Assembly: GCF_000237925.1 (NCBI RefSeq)
Contig: NC_031496.1
Span: forward strand, 28,079,510-28,143,509
Source: Schistosoma mansoni
Taxonomy: Eukaryota; Platyhelminthes; Trematoda; Strigeidida; Schistosomatidae
Reading direction: 5' to 3'
Length of the DNA: 64,000 nucleotides
Shown here: positions 11,261 through 23,234 of the stretch, one piece after another
How positions within the stretch are numbered: position 1 is the stretch's first letter
How the letters are laid out: every line of letters begins with the position of its first letter
Program-made: the position numbers and the translations under genes
The notes under the pieces: model-generated
What the model was told of the DNA's origin: nothing
The model's database searches: none
Seen by the model: only the letters and a program-made list of their open reading frames with translations

Positions 11261-13254
11261 CCTTATTAAATAGTGACAAAGTGGGTTTGTCAAGACTATC
11301 CGTAAAAGATACATATATACCTAAAAGGACCGACAAATTTCAACCGTGGATGTTAACAACGGTATAACTCAAACTTCTATTGACAATGACATGAACTTCA
11401 AAAACAATCACTTGTGATGTTAGACTGTTGGAGTATATCAGTAGGAAATCTTTAATTTCGGTTTCATGCTTGTTGCTCTTTTTTACCAAGGTGTATTTAC
11501 AATCTTGTGAAAACCAATAATTCCCATAAGACATGAATTCATACCACACAGTGACTGTCAGAAACTTTATCATCGAGCTATATATGTTCTAAGGATAAAG
11601 TGAGATTCCACACCGGTTATCGTTCAGTGATCAATAAGTGTAAGCACAAAATTTGTCTTACTCATTACTTTATTTCTGATTGAAGTGAGGATTTCTCATC
11701 ATCAAATATTCATTGAATCCACAAATTATTTTTGAATGAGACCTTTTCCCATCATATATATCTTTGATGCATGAATTCCTATGTAATCATCCTTCTCTTT
11801 TCCAAAGAACAAACCATGAGGAAAATGTACCACCCCTTACGATAGTTTGCTTGAATTTTTCAATTATTTGTTCTGTTTAAAAAGACGTAAGTACACTATG
11901 CAGTTAATATACAGAATTGATTCATAAGGGAAAAACTTTAAAAATCTATTGTATTATCTATACAATTAGTAAGTAGATCGCTAAATGATTTGAACTGGGT
12001 GCCAAAAATGTACACTAGTTTTGGGATAACGTTTATCTCCGGATTCCCTACGGAAATTTATAAATATCGAAAAACAATCAATCATCCGAACTTTTTTCAG
12101 CAAATCACAGAGGCTGTTATAGTTTTGTTCTCTCCTAATATGATTTGTCAAGTCCGTAAAAGTTATCGCTAATTTTTGGATTGTTGTATAGATATTTTTA
12201 GGACTCAATAAGCGTATATAAGCCTAGAAATCCCTTTTGCTGTTCATATCAAAATCGAAGTGAAAATGAACTTTCAAACTCAAACAATCACTAAAAATGA
12301 TCTTCATAAACGTTTACTAGTTTTAAACCAATTAAGAATGAATAGCTTATGATCAAAACCAGTAAAATTCGAAAGTATTAACTAATCATCATTTAATCTC
12401 CTGAACTATGCATCATTTATCAGGTACCTTTCATCACAAGGATGGTTGTAGATCTTAAATTAATCTATTATGTACCGGTTGATATCATACCGCAAACAAA
12501 ACATGGCTTTGCAACCGGTAAACTTTGATCTATTAAAGTGAGCATAATAACAGTTAATCAATCTTTTAACCTCTGACCATGGCCCTTCAGCTTTCTTTTT
12601 ATGGCCAAAGTAACAAACAAACACTACAGACTGGAAGCGAATTTCCGGCTTTCCAATATTAGGCTTACTTCCACGCACGATGTAATGCGTCTAACTCATC
12701 TAATAATGTTATATGGTATATTTTAAATAACAAACCTTATGCAATAGATCAATAGCATATCTGACTTGGTCCCATGTTGTCAAGTGCCTGTGTCTCATAA
12801 TCCTTTCAGAATCATCACTGGTATCCACTTCTACGGGATACTCAGTGTTAGTTTGAAGCAAATAACAAAACGGTGATCGCCTTCTTTCACTATTCTCGAT
12901 ATCATCATACATGAAATTAGGAACGAACTTACAGTCAGAGAATTCCAGGCGGTAGCAACATTTATTTTAGCTAAAAAATTAATTCTGGTTTCCGATATCT
13001 ACAAAATAATACCCAAAACAAAACAGATTAACATTTTAAAACATAAAACAAGCGAGCTTGCCTGAAGTAATACACTGACTTGAGTAGCAGCAGCAAAAAC
13101 CGAGGAAACATTACGAAATAAGAAGAATTAGCACTGACACATGGAATATTAAGTAAACTGGGGAATTCCAGCAAATTAAATTACACAGCTACATCAAACA
13201 ACAAGCAGAACGAGACAAGCCAACCACCATTGCTTACAAAGATGATGGAAATGA
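11261..13254. other. Intergenic DNA, nothing firmly supported
   Basis: No exon found. At 13130-13230 the + strand gives DTWNIK and EFQQIK in one frame, faintly like the start of a LINE endonuclease, too weak to call. Confidence 0.4.
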
Positions 13255-13665
13255 TAATTATCAGAAGGGGGTTTTGTGGAGATTTTAGTAATTTTATAGA
13301 GTTGAGATCATGAGTCAATTGAAGCTAGACCACCATGGAAAACCTGGAAGCACTGGACGGCCGTTTCGTCTTATCATGGGACTCCTCAGCAGTGCGCATC
13401 CACGATCCCGCATTGCGAGATTCGGAAGCAGGACCTACCAGTCTCGCACCAGAGCACTTAACTGATAGACCACTGAGCCGGCCGGTATCAAACGGTGTTA
13501 ATGTCTAACTTCAACCAATCCACGAAATTGAGCAACCATTCACCAATATCTTCAGTGACTTGATATCTCCCAACAGGCCTGGTTGAACTCCGTTAGTTAC
13601 TGCTTATCACTAGAACTCCAGGAAATACCTCATGAAGCCAGTTACTAGTGACTTGGCGTGTATAG
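13255..13665 (-). mobile_element. Hammerhead SINE-like repeat, family B, nearly full length
   Basis: Antisense unit in + order: end block cagaagggggttttgtgg, tail block (gttgagatcatgagtc, gaagctagaccacc), hammerhead 13350-13395, tRNA-like part (antisense B box gagattcgg, A box region cactgagccgg), the ggtgttaatgtctaac block, and the ctcactag...ctccagg block. About 410 bp. The tRNA-like boxes suggest an internal Pol III promoter. Confidence 0.8.
13350..13395 (-). ncRNA. Hammerhead ribozyme motif, family B
   Basis: Minus strand: stem I GCACUG, core CUGAGGA, stem II GUC...GAC (outer three pairs, then a C-A clash), GAAA, helix III ACGG/CCGU, cleavage triplet GUC, then CAGUGC, a perfect partner of stem I. 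The type I core is intact (CUGANGA allows any base at position 7); stem II is shortened, so activity would be reduced. Confidence 0.7.
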
Positions 13666-16264
13666 TAAGCCTATTACTTGTCTATTTGCTATAATTTTAA
13701 CAATTGACCCTTGTATGTAAAATTATGTTAGTGTGATTGAACTCATGTCCGCATATAAATCTTTTCCTATTCTCTCATTAGTTGTAAACACAGACAATCA
13801 ACTATTTATCCACAATCGATTAATACTCATAAATATATATGAGTTCTTTTATACTCACACACACTCTCTCGCACTCGCTCCCCTGTGTGCTTGCTTTCTG
13901 CGTGCTTGTGGATTTTATCAATTATTGACAGTATGCTATCTCTACAACTGACGTTCTGGCTTTTGAATAATCTCGAGTAAATTCATAATACCCTAGGAGA
14001 TTCGGCCTGAATAAATACTCAGTTAACAGGGTATTATTTATTGGTGTCAGATATAGAGAAAATAACTTCTAAACATACTTATTAAATTTTTAGGTGTTTA
14101 TCATTGGTTTCTATGTCTTAAAATCGAAGTATCGTGTGCATAAAAACTCATTTTTGTGGCTCCAATTCTTTTTGCTTTGGATATAGGCACCCATTGTTGG
14201 CATACACTTCCTATTATAAGTTGTACATTAGTTCCATTGCGTATTATAAAGTCAGTTAAACAAACATTTAAATGATAAGCGATTATTCATTCTATTTGTT
14301 GGGTTCTTTCCTTCCTGGTTTGCTTTTACACTAGTTAGGTCTTACTTCATATCATAAATCACATATAATCTTCCCTCTAAACAAATCAATATTCTTCAAT
14401 GATCTTATTGCATTGTCTTAATTGAATTTACTCCGTAACCAACATTTCTTATTGTTTTATACAACATTGCCTAAAAATAGTTAGCTAGAGCCTAATTGTT
14501 TCCCACCTTGTAACCAAGTTATGGATTCATATTATTTCTGTTTAACTCTCTAGAAAGAAATATAAGGATGGATATATTATTATCTTAAACGTACTTTAAT
14601 AATAGAAGTGTAATTTTAGTAATGATTTAGATATAAAATGTAAGTTGAACAGATTCGCGAGTATTTTAGCACCAACTAGCTGTCAAATCCCACAATTTAT
14701 CCTCTTTCAAATCAGTTCACTTAGGCAGTTATCGACACAGTTGACTGTGAAGTGTTTTAATGTTTATCAAAGAGAATACTAAAATGACAAGAGAATTTTT
14801 TGGAGACTTGGGATTTGTGTCAATTAGCAGTCAATAAACATATCGAAATCGATCCAATTAATCAACCAATTAGAAAAATCATAGACATTTATAATGTCAA
14901 AAATCAGATCAAAGAGGATGGCAATCAATAGGACAAGAGCCAGCAACAACCAATCAAGATCACGGTTGTCAGAATAGGTTATCAATAATCTGGAAAATTT
15001 GGTTATCACACCTCTATCTGAAATTAGTCCTGATGATTTTATCCAGATTGGTGACGAAAGCTTTGCGATTGAGCCACATAGGTCAAAGAACGAAAGTTCA
15101 CCAAAAGTTTATCAGTCATCTATCACTGTTCATTAAATTCTGTGTTACATAACTTTGTACGGTGTCGTTTTTATGTACTACCTTTCTATAAGGAGACCAT
15201 TTGCAATTCTATCAGTCCTTAAGCTTACGTTCCGTGGTAGAGTTTTTTATAACATTTATCAAAGCCCTCGTTATCTTTACTGCAATTAGCTTTACAAAAG
15301 CTACATTGTGTAAAGGACAACAGCGCGCTAATATTTAAGCCTCCCTCAAACTCAACCACTTTTGTTTATACCAATAGATATTCCTTAAACCAACAGATAA
15401 TCGATCAATAACCTTCTGAGGTCACATTCGAATCCATTTACAAATTAACAAGTACTTGTGGAAGCACATACATAAGAAGGACTGAAAGTAGAGTATCTAA
15501 AAGGTTTCTCTAACATATTCCTCGTAATTTACGTTCACTAGATATATAATGTATAGTGAACACGATGTGGATGTCTCAAAAGCGATTCAAATAATTGACA
15601 AGTAGCAAACGCTATTTTTACTCCATTTTGCAGGTTATTATCATCAAAGTCTTTCGACTTAATCTTTGTATATAGAAAGAAAGTGTAGTAAACTTCTTAC
15701 TGTCGTTGATAAGGTAGTCTATATTGTTAGTCAGTTTATCTCTTTACTGTACTTCAAAATTCCGCTGTATTCACTCATGGCTTTAAATTTATTTTTACGT
15801 CAACTAGGTACCTTGATTATCACTTAGTTGTTAACAATTTATTTTCATTCATTCATCATCTCATTGTCGTCATCTACAACTGCACTCATCTTCTTTTTAT
15901 AACTGCACTTTCAACATATGAACACATTAATATTTAAACATATTAATCATAACTAGTATATAACATATTTGGTGTCCTGTTATTATTTATGTCGTTTCCA
16001 ACCAAACTTCATTGGTACGTTATAAAAATCTTTTTAGAATAATGTACATTTAGGCCATTGGCAACTGATAGGAAGCCTGGGAATAAAATGAATTTATGTT
16101 ATTCTACATAGTTTGTTCTTTCTTTCAATTGTGTGTTGTTTTAACTGTATAGCTTTACTTTTTATCCATAATGTCAACAGACGAATAAACTGTCTTCATT
16201 CCTTTGAAATATAATTTGAGCTAACTGAATACCAAATTTAAATAGAACACTTATATTTCAACCT
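13666..16264. other. Intergenic DNA, nothing supported
   Basis: AT-rich, with no exon, tRNA or recognised repeat. Confidence 0.4.
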
Positions 16265-16660
16265 TTTATTTATTTTTTTGTGAAAGATTGCTCCATCTTG
16301 GCTGTCTGTCACATTTGAATTAAATGGTCTAAAATGGAGCTGTTAACAGTTTTAACTACACCTGTGTTTAACCACAGTGGGAGGTGCTTACGAGTCCGAA
16401 TATACAGATTCCTAGAACATCTGCCAATATAACTTGCCCCATAAGAGCAGTTCAATTGATAGATATAGAAAGAAGTGGCCAGTTTTGGTAATTTATCATT
16501 CAACCTCGAAGTGATCATTGGACGTGTGGAAAACATTAATTGTAGTTTACCTGTATTAAAAGTTCTTTGGATTGATCTGGGTAACTTTAATCTTAGCATT
16601 TCACTAGGTTCACCGCCTCTGAATTGTAAGCGTATATACAGAGGTTTTTTGTTCATGGTT
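16265..16660 (-). mobile_element. Penelope-like element fragment: RT-endonuclease linker and GIY-YIG domain
   Basis: Minus strand reads YIRLQFRGG, SEMLRLKLPRSIQRTF, STRPMIT and then YQLNCSYGASYIGR with RTRKHLPLWL. C-x-C/Y-G-A-S-Y-I-G-R followed by the H-x-P-x-W-L block is the GIY-YIG endonuclease of EN-bearing Penelope-like retroelements. The RT domain is absent. The first 216 bp (16431-16646) are repeated in reverse at 17801-18016. Confidence 0.8.
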
Positions 16661-16667
16661 AGGCATC

Positions 16668-17159
16668 ATCATCAACATTACAACCAGTTCCAGTTGTCAC
16701 TGCAGTCCCAACACGCTACAATCAGTCCACCACTAAATCCACATCGACCAACACTCAAACACCACTCAGGACAACACAATACCTCAAACCATCATCAACA
16801 TTACAACCAGTTCCAGTTGTCACTGCAGTCCCAACACGCTACAATCAGTCCACCACTAAATCCACATCGACCAACACTCAAACACCACTCAGGACAACAC
16901 AATACCTCAAACCATCATCAACATTACAACCAGTTCCAGTTGTCACTGCAGTCCCAACACGCTACAATCAGTCCACCACTAAATCCACATCGACCAACAC
17001 TCAAACACCACTCAGGACAACACAATACCTCAAACCATCATCAACATTACAACCAGTTCCAGTTGTCACTGCAGTCCCAACACGCTACAATCAGTCCACC
17101 ACTAAATCCACATCCACCAACACTCAAACACCACTCAGGACAACACAATACCTCAAACC
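16668..17159. repeat. Tandem array, four copies of 123 bp
   Basis: The word atcatcaaca recurs at 16668, 16791, 16914, 17037 and 17160, an exact 123-bp period, with almost no differences between copies. A worn fifth start runs to about 17190. As 123 is a multiple of three, the array is open on the + strand as a 41-residue repeat (QLSLQSQHATISPP...), but nothing suggests it is translated. It sits directly at the 5' edge of the Penelope fragment. Confidence 0.95.
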
Positions 17160-17393
17160 ATCATCAACACTGCAACCGGTTCTACCTCCCTTCACATACA
17201 AACCTGACGAACGTGACATCATTGTATATCATCCTATTGACAGGTGATTGCCTCTCTTATTTTTTAAGCAAACGTGTTTTCCAAGTATTTACAAATTTTC
17301 TACATTGTTTTTTATTGGATTATTATTCGTGTAATAGACTGAAACAAACTGTTTTGACCTTTTTCTGACCTTTGCTTGTTTAATTATAACGTT

Positions 17394-17593
17394 NNNNNNN
17401 NNNNNNNNNNNNNNNNNNNNNNNNNNNNNNNNNNNNNNNNNNNNNNNNNNNNNNNNNNNNNNNNNNNNNNNNNNNNNNNNNNNNNNNNNNNNNNNNNNNN
17501 NNNNNNNNNNNNNNNNNNNNNNNNNNNNNNNNNNNNNNNNNNNNNNNNNNNNNNNNNNNNNNNNNNNNNNNNNNNNNNNNNNNNNNNNNNNNN
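17394..17593. other. Assembly gap (200 N)
   Basis: Exactly 200 N, a conventional placeholder of unknown true length. It lies between two inverted Penelope arms and next to a tandem array, a layout that commonly breaks assemblies. Confidence 0.99.
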
Positions 17594-17800
17594 GCAGTAA
17601 TTTGCCGACTCGTGTAGTGCACTGTAGGTAGAGAGTTAGAATAGCCTACACAGATAACGGTTGTCATTGCTTGTAGTCAGTAACGTTTGGTGTGAGTGAT
17701 GTTGGCTGATACAGAGTGATTGCTTGGAGTCTGTTTGATGGATTGTATAATTGGTTAGAAGTTTTTCAGGATAAGCGTTTTGAATCTGGGTCAAACGAAT

Positions 17801-18020
17801 CTGTGCATATACGCTTACAATTCAGAGGCGGTGCACCTAGTGAAATGCTAAGACTAAAGTTACGCAGATCAATTCAAAGAACTTTTAATACAGGTAAACT
17901 ACAATTAATGTTTTCCACACGTCCAATGATCACTCCGAGGTTAAAAGATAAATTATCAAAACTGGCCCCTTCTTTCTGTATCTATCAATTCAACTGCTCC
18001 TATGGAGCAAGTTTTATTTG
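17801..18020 (+). mobile_element. Penelope-like element fragment, inverted partner of 16265-16660
   Basis: Reads IRLQFRGGAPSEMLRLK, RRSIQRTFNTGKLQ, STRPMITPRLKDKL and YQFNCSYGAS, the same linker and GIY-YIG start as at 16431-16646 but on the + strand. It stops at the GIY-YIG start, where unrelated AT-rich DNA begins. Confidence 0.8.
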
Positions 18021-18089
18021 TTTATTAAGATTTTATTGCCACAGTAATTTCTGATATGAGATTATTGTTAATTTATTTAGAAACAAAAT

Positions 18090-18360
18090 GTATTTGCAGA
18101 GTATGCAACCATTTCATATGTAAATCGATGTAACTATCATTTATGAATGACCTTTGAGTGACTCTAAAGTAACTTTAATGTAATTCACCTGCTTATTAAG
18201 GTCAAAATGGGTTATAAATTAGTGTTAATGTTTCAAATCAAGGTTCGGAATTCGGGTTTTCTACACAAACTAACATCAGCTGCAATGCCAAATCACTATT
18301 TAGCCATACAGGTGAAAATTTCATGCCAGAATCCAAGACTTAATATTTTCAATTTCGTTG
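18090..18360 (+). repeat. Uncharacterised dispersed repeat, copy 1
   Basis: Shares ordered blocks with 48290-48540: tgacctttgag, aaagta-c-tt, gcttatta/gcttacta followed by ggtcaaaatgggttat, cacaaactaacatcagct, and atgccagaatcc. Worn; no coding sense seen. Confidence 0.6.
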
Positions 18361-20098
18361 GTTTGTCCATAAATTGTGGTCTCGTCAGCAAATCTAGTAT
18401 ATCCTTATACCATTTTAATGTTTGTTTAAATTTAATTAATTATACCAATAATATATTCAATAGTTTATATAAATTGAATGATCATGATGTTCACTGTTAG
18501 CCAGTCTAGGTTATTTTTTTACTTTCAAATGAAAGATATTTTCAACCGCAAATAGAAATGTTTTATGGTCTTGAATAGCATCCATTATTACATAAATTAG
18601 AATAGTGTCTTATCAGTCCGAAACAGGTTATTATTTAATAAGTTGATGCACATCATTTACTTGTAGATTAGTAAGTAACAAGACGATACAGTTTTCAGTT
18701 TTCCTTGTACTTATTGAGACATCTCGTTACAGTATGTTTATGATACTCAAGTGTAACAATATACTGGCATATTCTTTATCAATTTATTTGACTATACTTA
18801 GGCGACATACACTTGAAATCTGTCAGGCTAACCACTTAATTAACATTTCGTCTCTCTTATATCCAGAGATACAATATTTCTTTCTTTAATCATGAAAAAA
18901 AGCACAACATAGAATAGTTGGGCATTATCTATTCTCTTGTTTAAAAATCTTTATATTCAAATTAGAGGAATACCAAATACTGAAGTGAGTAGCATAAAAA
19001 TGAAATAAAACGTTTAATAAGATTAATAACTCAACTCATTTGTTATACGTTCTAACAAAACAGTTAAAATATTCATTAATATAATAAGATTAAGTTATAG
19101 GGTATCAAACTCTGTCATAAGTGAGGAGTACGACAGATAGGTAGATTGAATATGCAAGAAATTATAAAGAAAGAATGATAGAGAGGAGTAGGTAGTATAA
19201 GCATATAGTTATTTGTGTATTTATGTGGATGGGTACATAAGCAACTGAAAGTAAATGGGGAAATAAACAAATCGAATAATCTAAACAAGGACAGTACTCA
19301 TTGCGGCCGGTTATAGATTAAAGGACAGCTGTTATATATATCTTTTGACAGTTTTTTATTTTATTTTATGTTTTACCCAGTCTGTTGAACATTGTGTTGA
19401 TTAGTTTAACTGAAAATACGAAGTGCCTCTATAATCCTTAGTATGTAGTAGGTTAAATATATTCTAAAAGATTGTGCTTTTAGCCGTTAGTTCATTATGT
19501 ATATTCAATGTTCCAATGCTTCTTACCACCTTACAAACTGTTCAATTTAATTCATTGGGTTTTTTTATTCTATTCAAATCTGTTAAGGATTGCGTTCTGT
19601 ACATTTTCGTCAATCTTTTTATGGCATAGATGTAAATTATAATGACTGACGTCAAGGTAATAACGATCATGTGCAATACAAAAAAGGTTATGGTTTGTCG
19701 TTTAGTGAATTGACAATGCAAATGAAAAACGTTAATGAATAAATAGGACACGGAGATACATACTCACACGCATGTTACACAACAGAGAATAGTTAGGTTA
19801 TATGTATCCCATGAACAAACACTAGAGCATGGATAAAACGACGAATAGGTTATTGTGACTAAAAATATGGAAGACATAAATAAAAAACTAACAATACATA
19901 GTTACTATTACGATACTAATATCATTGTGTACTGATAATAACAATGAAAGCATTAATGATTATGATTATCACGTAGCAAATTATTATTAAGTCTATCTAT
20001 CTATATATATAAATGACAAAATGTTGCATAAAATAACTCTATTCCCTGTAAACTTGATTTTCTGACGAAAGAAAAAGAGAAAAATAAAACCAGTTCAT
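18361..20098. other. Region downstream of the PDZ gene
   Basis: Probable 3' UTR and intergenic DNA for the minus-strand gene ending at 20099. Two overlapping AATAAA signals on the minus strand lie at 19355-19365, about 740 bases after the stop. No other gene seen. Confidence 0.4.
19355..19365 (-). promoter_or_regulatory. Candidate polyadenylation signals for the PDZ gene
   Basis: tttattttatt on the + strand gives two AATAAA hexamers on the minus strand. Placement fits a 3' UTR of about 0.75 kb; not otherwise confirmed. Confidence 0.3.
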
Positions 20099-20253
20099 TT
20101 AATTTGCAGTTTGCCCAATTCGAAATTTCACTGGTCGCCAACCAGATTCACTTGTATTATTTAGACGATTTGCTTCGATTGTGTTACTACCATTATTATT
20201 ATTATTACCAATAGTAATATTAGAATTGTTATTCATTTGTCCAAAGGGTGTAT
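20099..20253 (-). CDS. PDZ protein (ZASP/SYNPO2-like), exon 6, C-terminus
   Basis: The minus-strand acceptor aatttag|AT completes a split Asn codon with exon 5 (phase 1). The exon encodes residues 520-570: TPFGQMNNNSNITIG, a five-Asn run, NRLNNTSESGWRPVKFRIGQ and TAN-stop (TAA at 20101-20099). The G-W-R-P-V-x-F end resembles the short conserved C-terminal piece of invertebrate PDZ/ZASP-like proteins, though that is from memory of the family. The exact splice phase, the strong donor gtgagt at the end of exon 5 and the continuing Asn-rich composition argue that exon 5 does not stop at its own TAA but splices here. Confidence 0.75.
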
Positions 20254-20350
20254 CTAAATTGTTTTTTTATTCAAAGAATATAAAACAAGATAAAATAATT
20301 TTAATTATTCATTTATGCTAAATGAGCTAAAACTTAACAATTAGCGATTA

Positions 20351-20778
20351 TATAGTTGAAATCACGAGTCTATTGAAGCTAGACCACCATAGAAACCGTG
20401 AAAGCTCTGGACGACCGTTTCGTCCTATTGTAGGACTCCTCAGCAGTGCGCATCGACGATCCCGCCTCACGAGATTCGAACCCATGACCTATCAGTCTCG
20501 CTTAATCTTAATTTCGTGGATTGGTTGAAGTTAGACATTAACACCGTTGGATGCCGGCCGGCTCAGTGGTCTGGTGGTTAGACTCTCGCGCGCGAGACTG
20601 ATATGTTCTGGGTTCGAGTCTCGTGAGGCGGGATCGTGGATGCGCACTACTGAGGAGTCCCACAATAGGACGAAATGGCTGTCCAGTGCTTCTAGGTTTT
20701 CCATGGTGGTCTAGCTTCAATTGACTCATGATTTTAACTATATAAAAAATTACAAAAATCTGTACAAAACCACCTAAG
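20351..20778. mobile_element. Fold-back hammerhead insertion, family B (antisense + sense)
   Basis: Flanked by a perfect 12-bp target-site duplication, aattagcgatta, at 20339-20350 and 20779-20790. The left part is antisense (tatagttgaaatca..., hammerhead 20404-20449, tRNA-like segment to about 20508). The right part is sense (gattggttgaagttagac, A box ggctcagtgg, B box ggttcgagtctc, hammerhead at 20643-20690, tail). The two arms face each other with tail blocks outermost. One duplication around the whole shows a single insertion of an inverted dimer. Confidence 0.85.
20404..20449 (-). ncRNA. Hammerhead ribozyme motif, family B
   Basis: Minus strand: GCACUG, core CUGAGGA, stem II GUCCUA/UAGGAC (six pairs), GAAA, helix III ACGG/UCGU, cleavage triplet GUC, then CAGAGC (one mismatch to stem I). 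All core positions are canonical. One of the better-preserved motifs here. Confidence 0.75.
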
Positions 20779-21509
20779 AATTAGCGATTAATAGAATTAA
20801 TGTTTAATGCAAAACAATGGAAGTGTCATTTTGGATATTTTGTTATTCATTTATAGCTGTGAATAAATTCACAATAGCTTATGAACTTATATAATAGTTG
20901 AGTAGTACTGTAGTGTTTGTAAACTATTTACACAGATCGTTCCATTCGAAAATAGATAAAGAAAGTCTTTATAATAGGCTAATATCAGTTGAATCACCGT
21001 TGTAAATTCATATATATGGTCTGTTATAACGCAGCGAGTATTGAAGACATTCGAGGTTTTGAAACTAATTGATAAATTATTATTATGTATATTTTGAATG
21101 TATAATTATAACATAACAGAATAATAATTTTTTACAGTATTGGTATTGTTAACTTTCGTTACATGATTTGTTACTACTTAATTATCGTTGGTTACTTATT
21201 CACCATTTACTTCGTTCTCTTCTATGTATATCATGATTATATGTAAAACGTGGGGGACAAAATCCGACCTAAGGCCTCTTTGCGGCAATGCTGGATAGTA
21301 GGAGAAACCCTGGCAATCAACTTAGGTGGTCGACGGAGATCGAGATAATCAAACACTCTGTCAAGTCCCAGAGTTACAATCTTTATAGTAAAACAAAAGA
21401 ATAGATTTCTTTTATCTGTTATAACAAAATGTGCTCTATACCTATGCAATAAAATATAAAATGAAATCCTTAGAATAAATTAAAATCGAAAATCATATAG
21501 TTCACCTTT

Positions 21510-22138
21510 ATATTCATTTGGTATTGTTTGTTTGAATCTTCCCATTAATGTTCAGGACTGCGATTGATCAGTATCTTATTGGCATATATGCGTCCTGTGA
21601 GGATTGCATTGATAATGCCTTAAATCACGAGCATTATAAGCGGAGATCGATAGTGGCTAACAGCGGAATCCAGCACGCGCGTTTCATCTTATCTGGGACC
21701 CGTTAGCTGGATGTACCTGCATCTCAGAGTTGATGTTCACTCCGGGACTCGAACCCAGTGACGTTCACTTCAAACGCCATTGCGTCATCCCATTCTTGCT
21801 TATAATGCTTGTAACTTAAGGCGATATCGAGGCAGTCTACACAGGATGAACATATGCTAATAAGAGACTGATCAATTGCAGTCCTAAACATGAATAAGAA
21901 GTTTCAAACAAATAATACAAAATGAATTTACACTTCACCTTATTACACAAGCAAGTGGCTATCAGAACTCAATAGCTAAGTGGATAACGTAATGGAATTT
22001 GAAGCAAACGGTACTGGGTTCCAGTACCAGAGTGCATATCAATTCTGGGATCCAGGTACATCCAACTGACGAGTCGCAAATAAGATGAAACGCGCGTGCT
22101 GGATTCCACTGCTAGCACCTATCCATCTTTCCTTATTA
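21510..22138. mobile_element. Fold-back hammerhead insertion, family A (antisense + sense)
   Basis: Flanked by ttcaccttt at 21501-21509 and 22139-22147. The antisense arm (21510-about 21795) carries a hammerhead around 21675-21722; the sense arm (about 21800-22138) carries one around 22068-22115. Both arms have tRNA-like blocks (gactcgaacccagtg; tactgggttccagt). Both hammerheads read GUG at the cleavage site, where the rule needs A, C or U, so both should be inactive although the rest is well kept. Confidence 0.8.
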
Positions 22139-23234
22139 TTCACCTTTGGTTTTAAATGTTACCTGTAGAAAATCTATTCATCTTTCTACTAAAACCTTAT
22201 TTAGTAATGAATTTTTATTATTGACTATCAGATTATTGATTAGAATACTAACTAATCTATCAATTAATTAACCTGGCAACACTAAACTATTTATTTATTC
22301 TCATTATCAATTGATTTATGTTTAGAAACTAAAATCTAAAATGGACTTTAACTATAGAACACATTCTTTTTTTATAATTCCATAAGAAGTGATACTTATA
22401 TAAATGTAACTAAGGTACTTGTTAATTTCTCCTTTTGTATCCAATAAAGTTATTCATTAACGAAGTGGGTAATTATTCACAATCATTCATAGTAAACTTA
22501 ATCTAACGAGTGTATAGTTAATTATGAAATTAATAAATACACTTTATGTAATTAATTAGTGGGATTACTGAAATATAATATATTTGATTTAATTAATTAA
22601 GTAAAAACATATGCAACCTATGAAACTATAAATCATTAATTACATTACGAAACATATATCCGTACACGGAAGTAGTGAATACATATTTCGCTGTATTAGT
22701 CTATGAGTTATTAAATTTATGCCCGATAGTCTAGAAGCCAAAATGGTCAGCAGGTTAATTTACAATCGATCGATTAGTGAGTAGTAGCCAAATTTGCGTA
22801 CATCTAACTGATTGGTACAGATTGAATTCAATCGATCAAGCATCAGTTTGATCACTAGTCTAAGTGATTCCTCATCAATTATGCCATGTTAAAATGTTAC
22901 GTAATTATATCTCTTACTGTGGACGAAAGTGATACGAGTTAAAGTCCCTTAAGGAGTATGTGTTTTTACAAGATAACAAACAGGCCTTGCTGATGAGTAC
23001 CATCAAGCACAAAACGTACGTCTAAGGTTCGTTATAGAATACCTCCAATCAATGAACATAATCAGGTTAATTTTTGTTTTTAGCAAAACACTCGGGAAGT
23101 CACTTATTATACGTACCAAGGTGTTTTAAATAGACAAAGATCCATTTGAAGTTATGAATTTTTAAGTTATATACAAACAAATGTTATTTCATTTTTACTG
23201 ATGAATTATTCTAAAAACACATTACACAACTCAC

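Larger units (their letters stand above)
20254..23234 (-). other. Intron 5 of the PDZ gene
   Basis: 2981 bp. It contains two fold-back hammerhead insertions (20351-20778 and 21510-22138). The remainder (20791-21509 and 22139-23234) is AT-rich without recognised content. Confidence 0.7.

Noticed and set aside
13130-13230. Start of a LINE endonuclease (TWN motif)
   Set aside because: Only a few residues agree and the frame breaks at once.
16668-17159. CRISPR-like array
   Set aside because: The 123-bp units are contiguous with no unique spacers, in a eukaryotic genome.
16475-17368. 297-codon open frame on the + strand with four 41-residue repeats
   Set aside because: It is antisense Penelope sequence followed by the 123-bp tandem array, whose period happens to be a multiple of three; no domain, no splice logic.
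20545-20620. tRNA gene
   Set aside because: A- and B-box-like sequences are present, but no acceptor stem or full cloverleaf; it is the tRNA-like part of the repeat.
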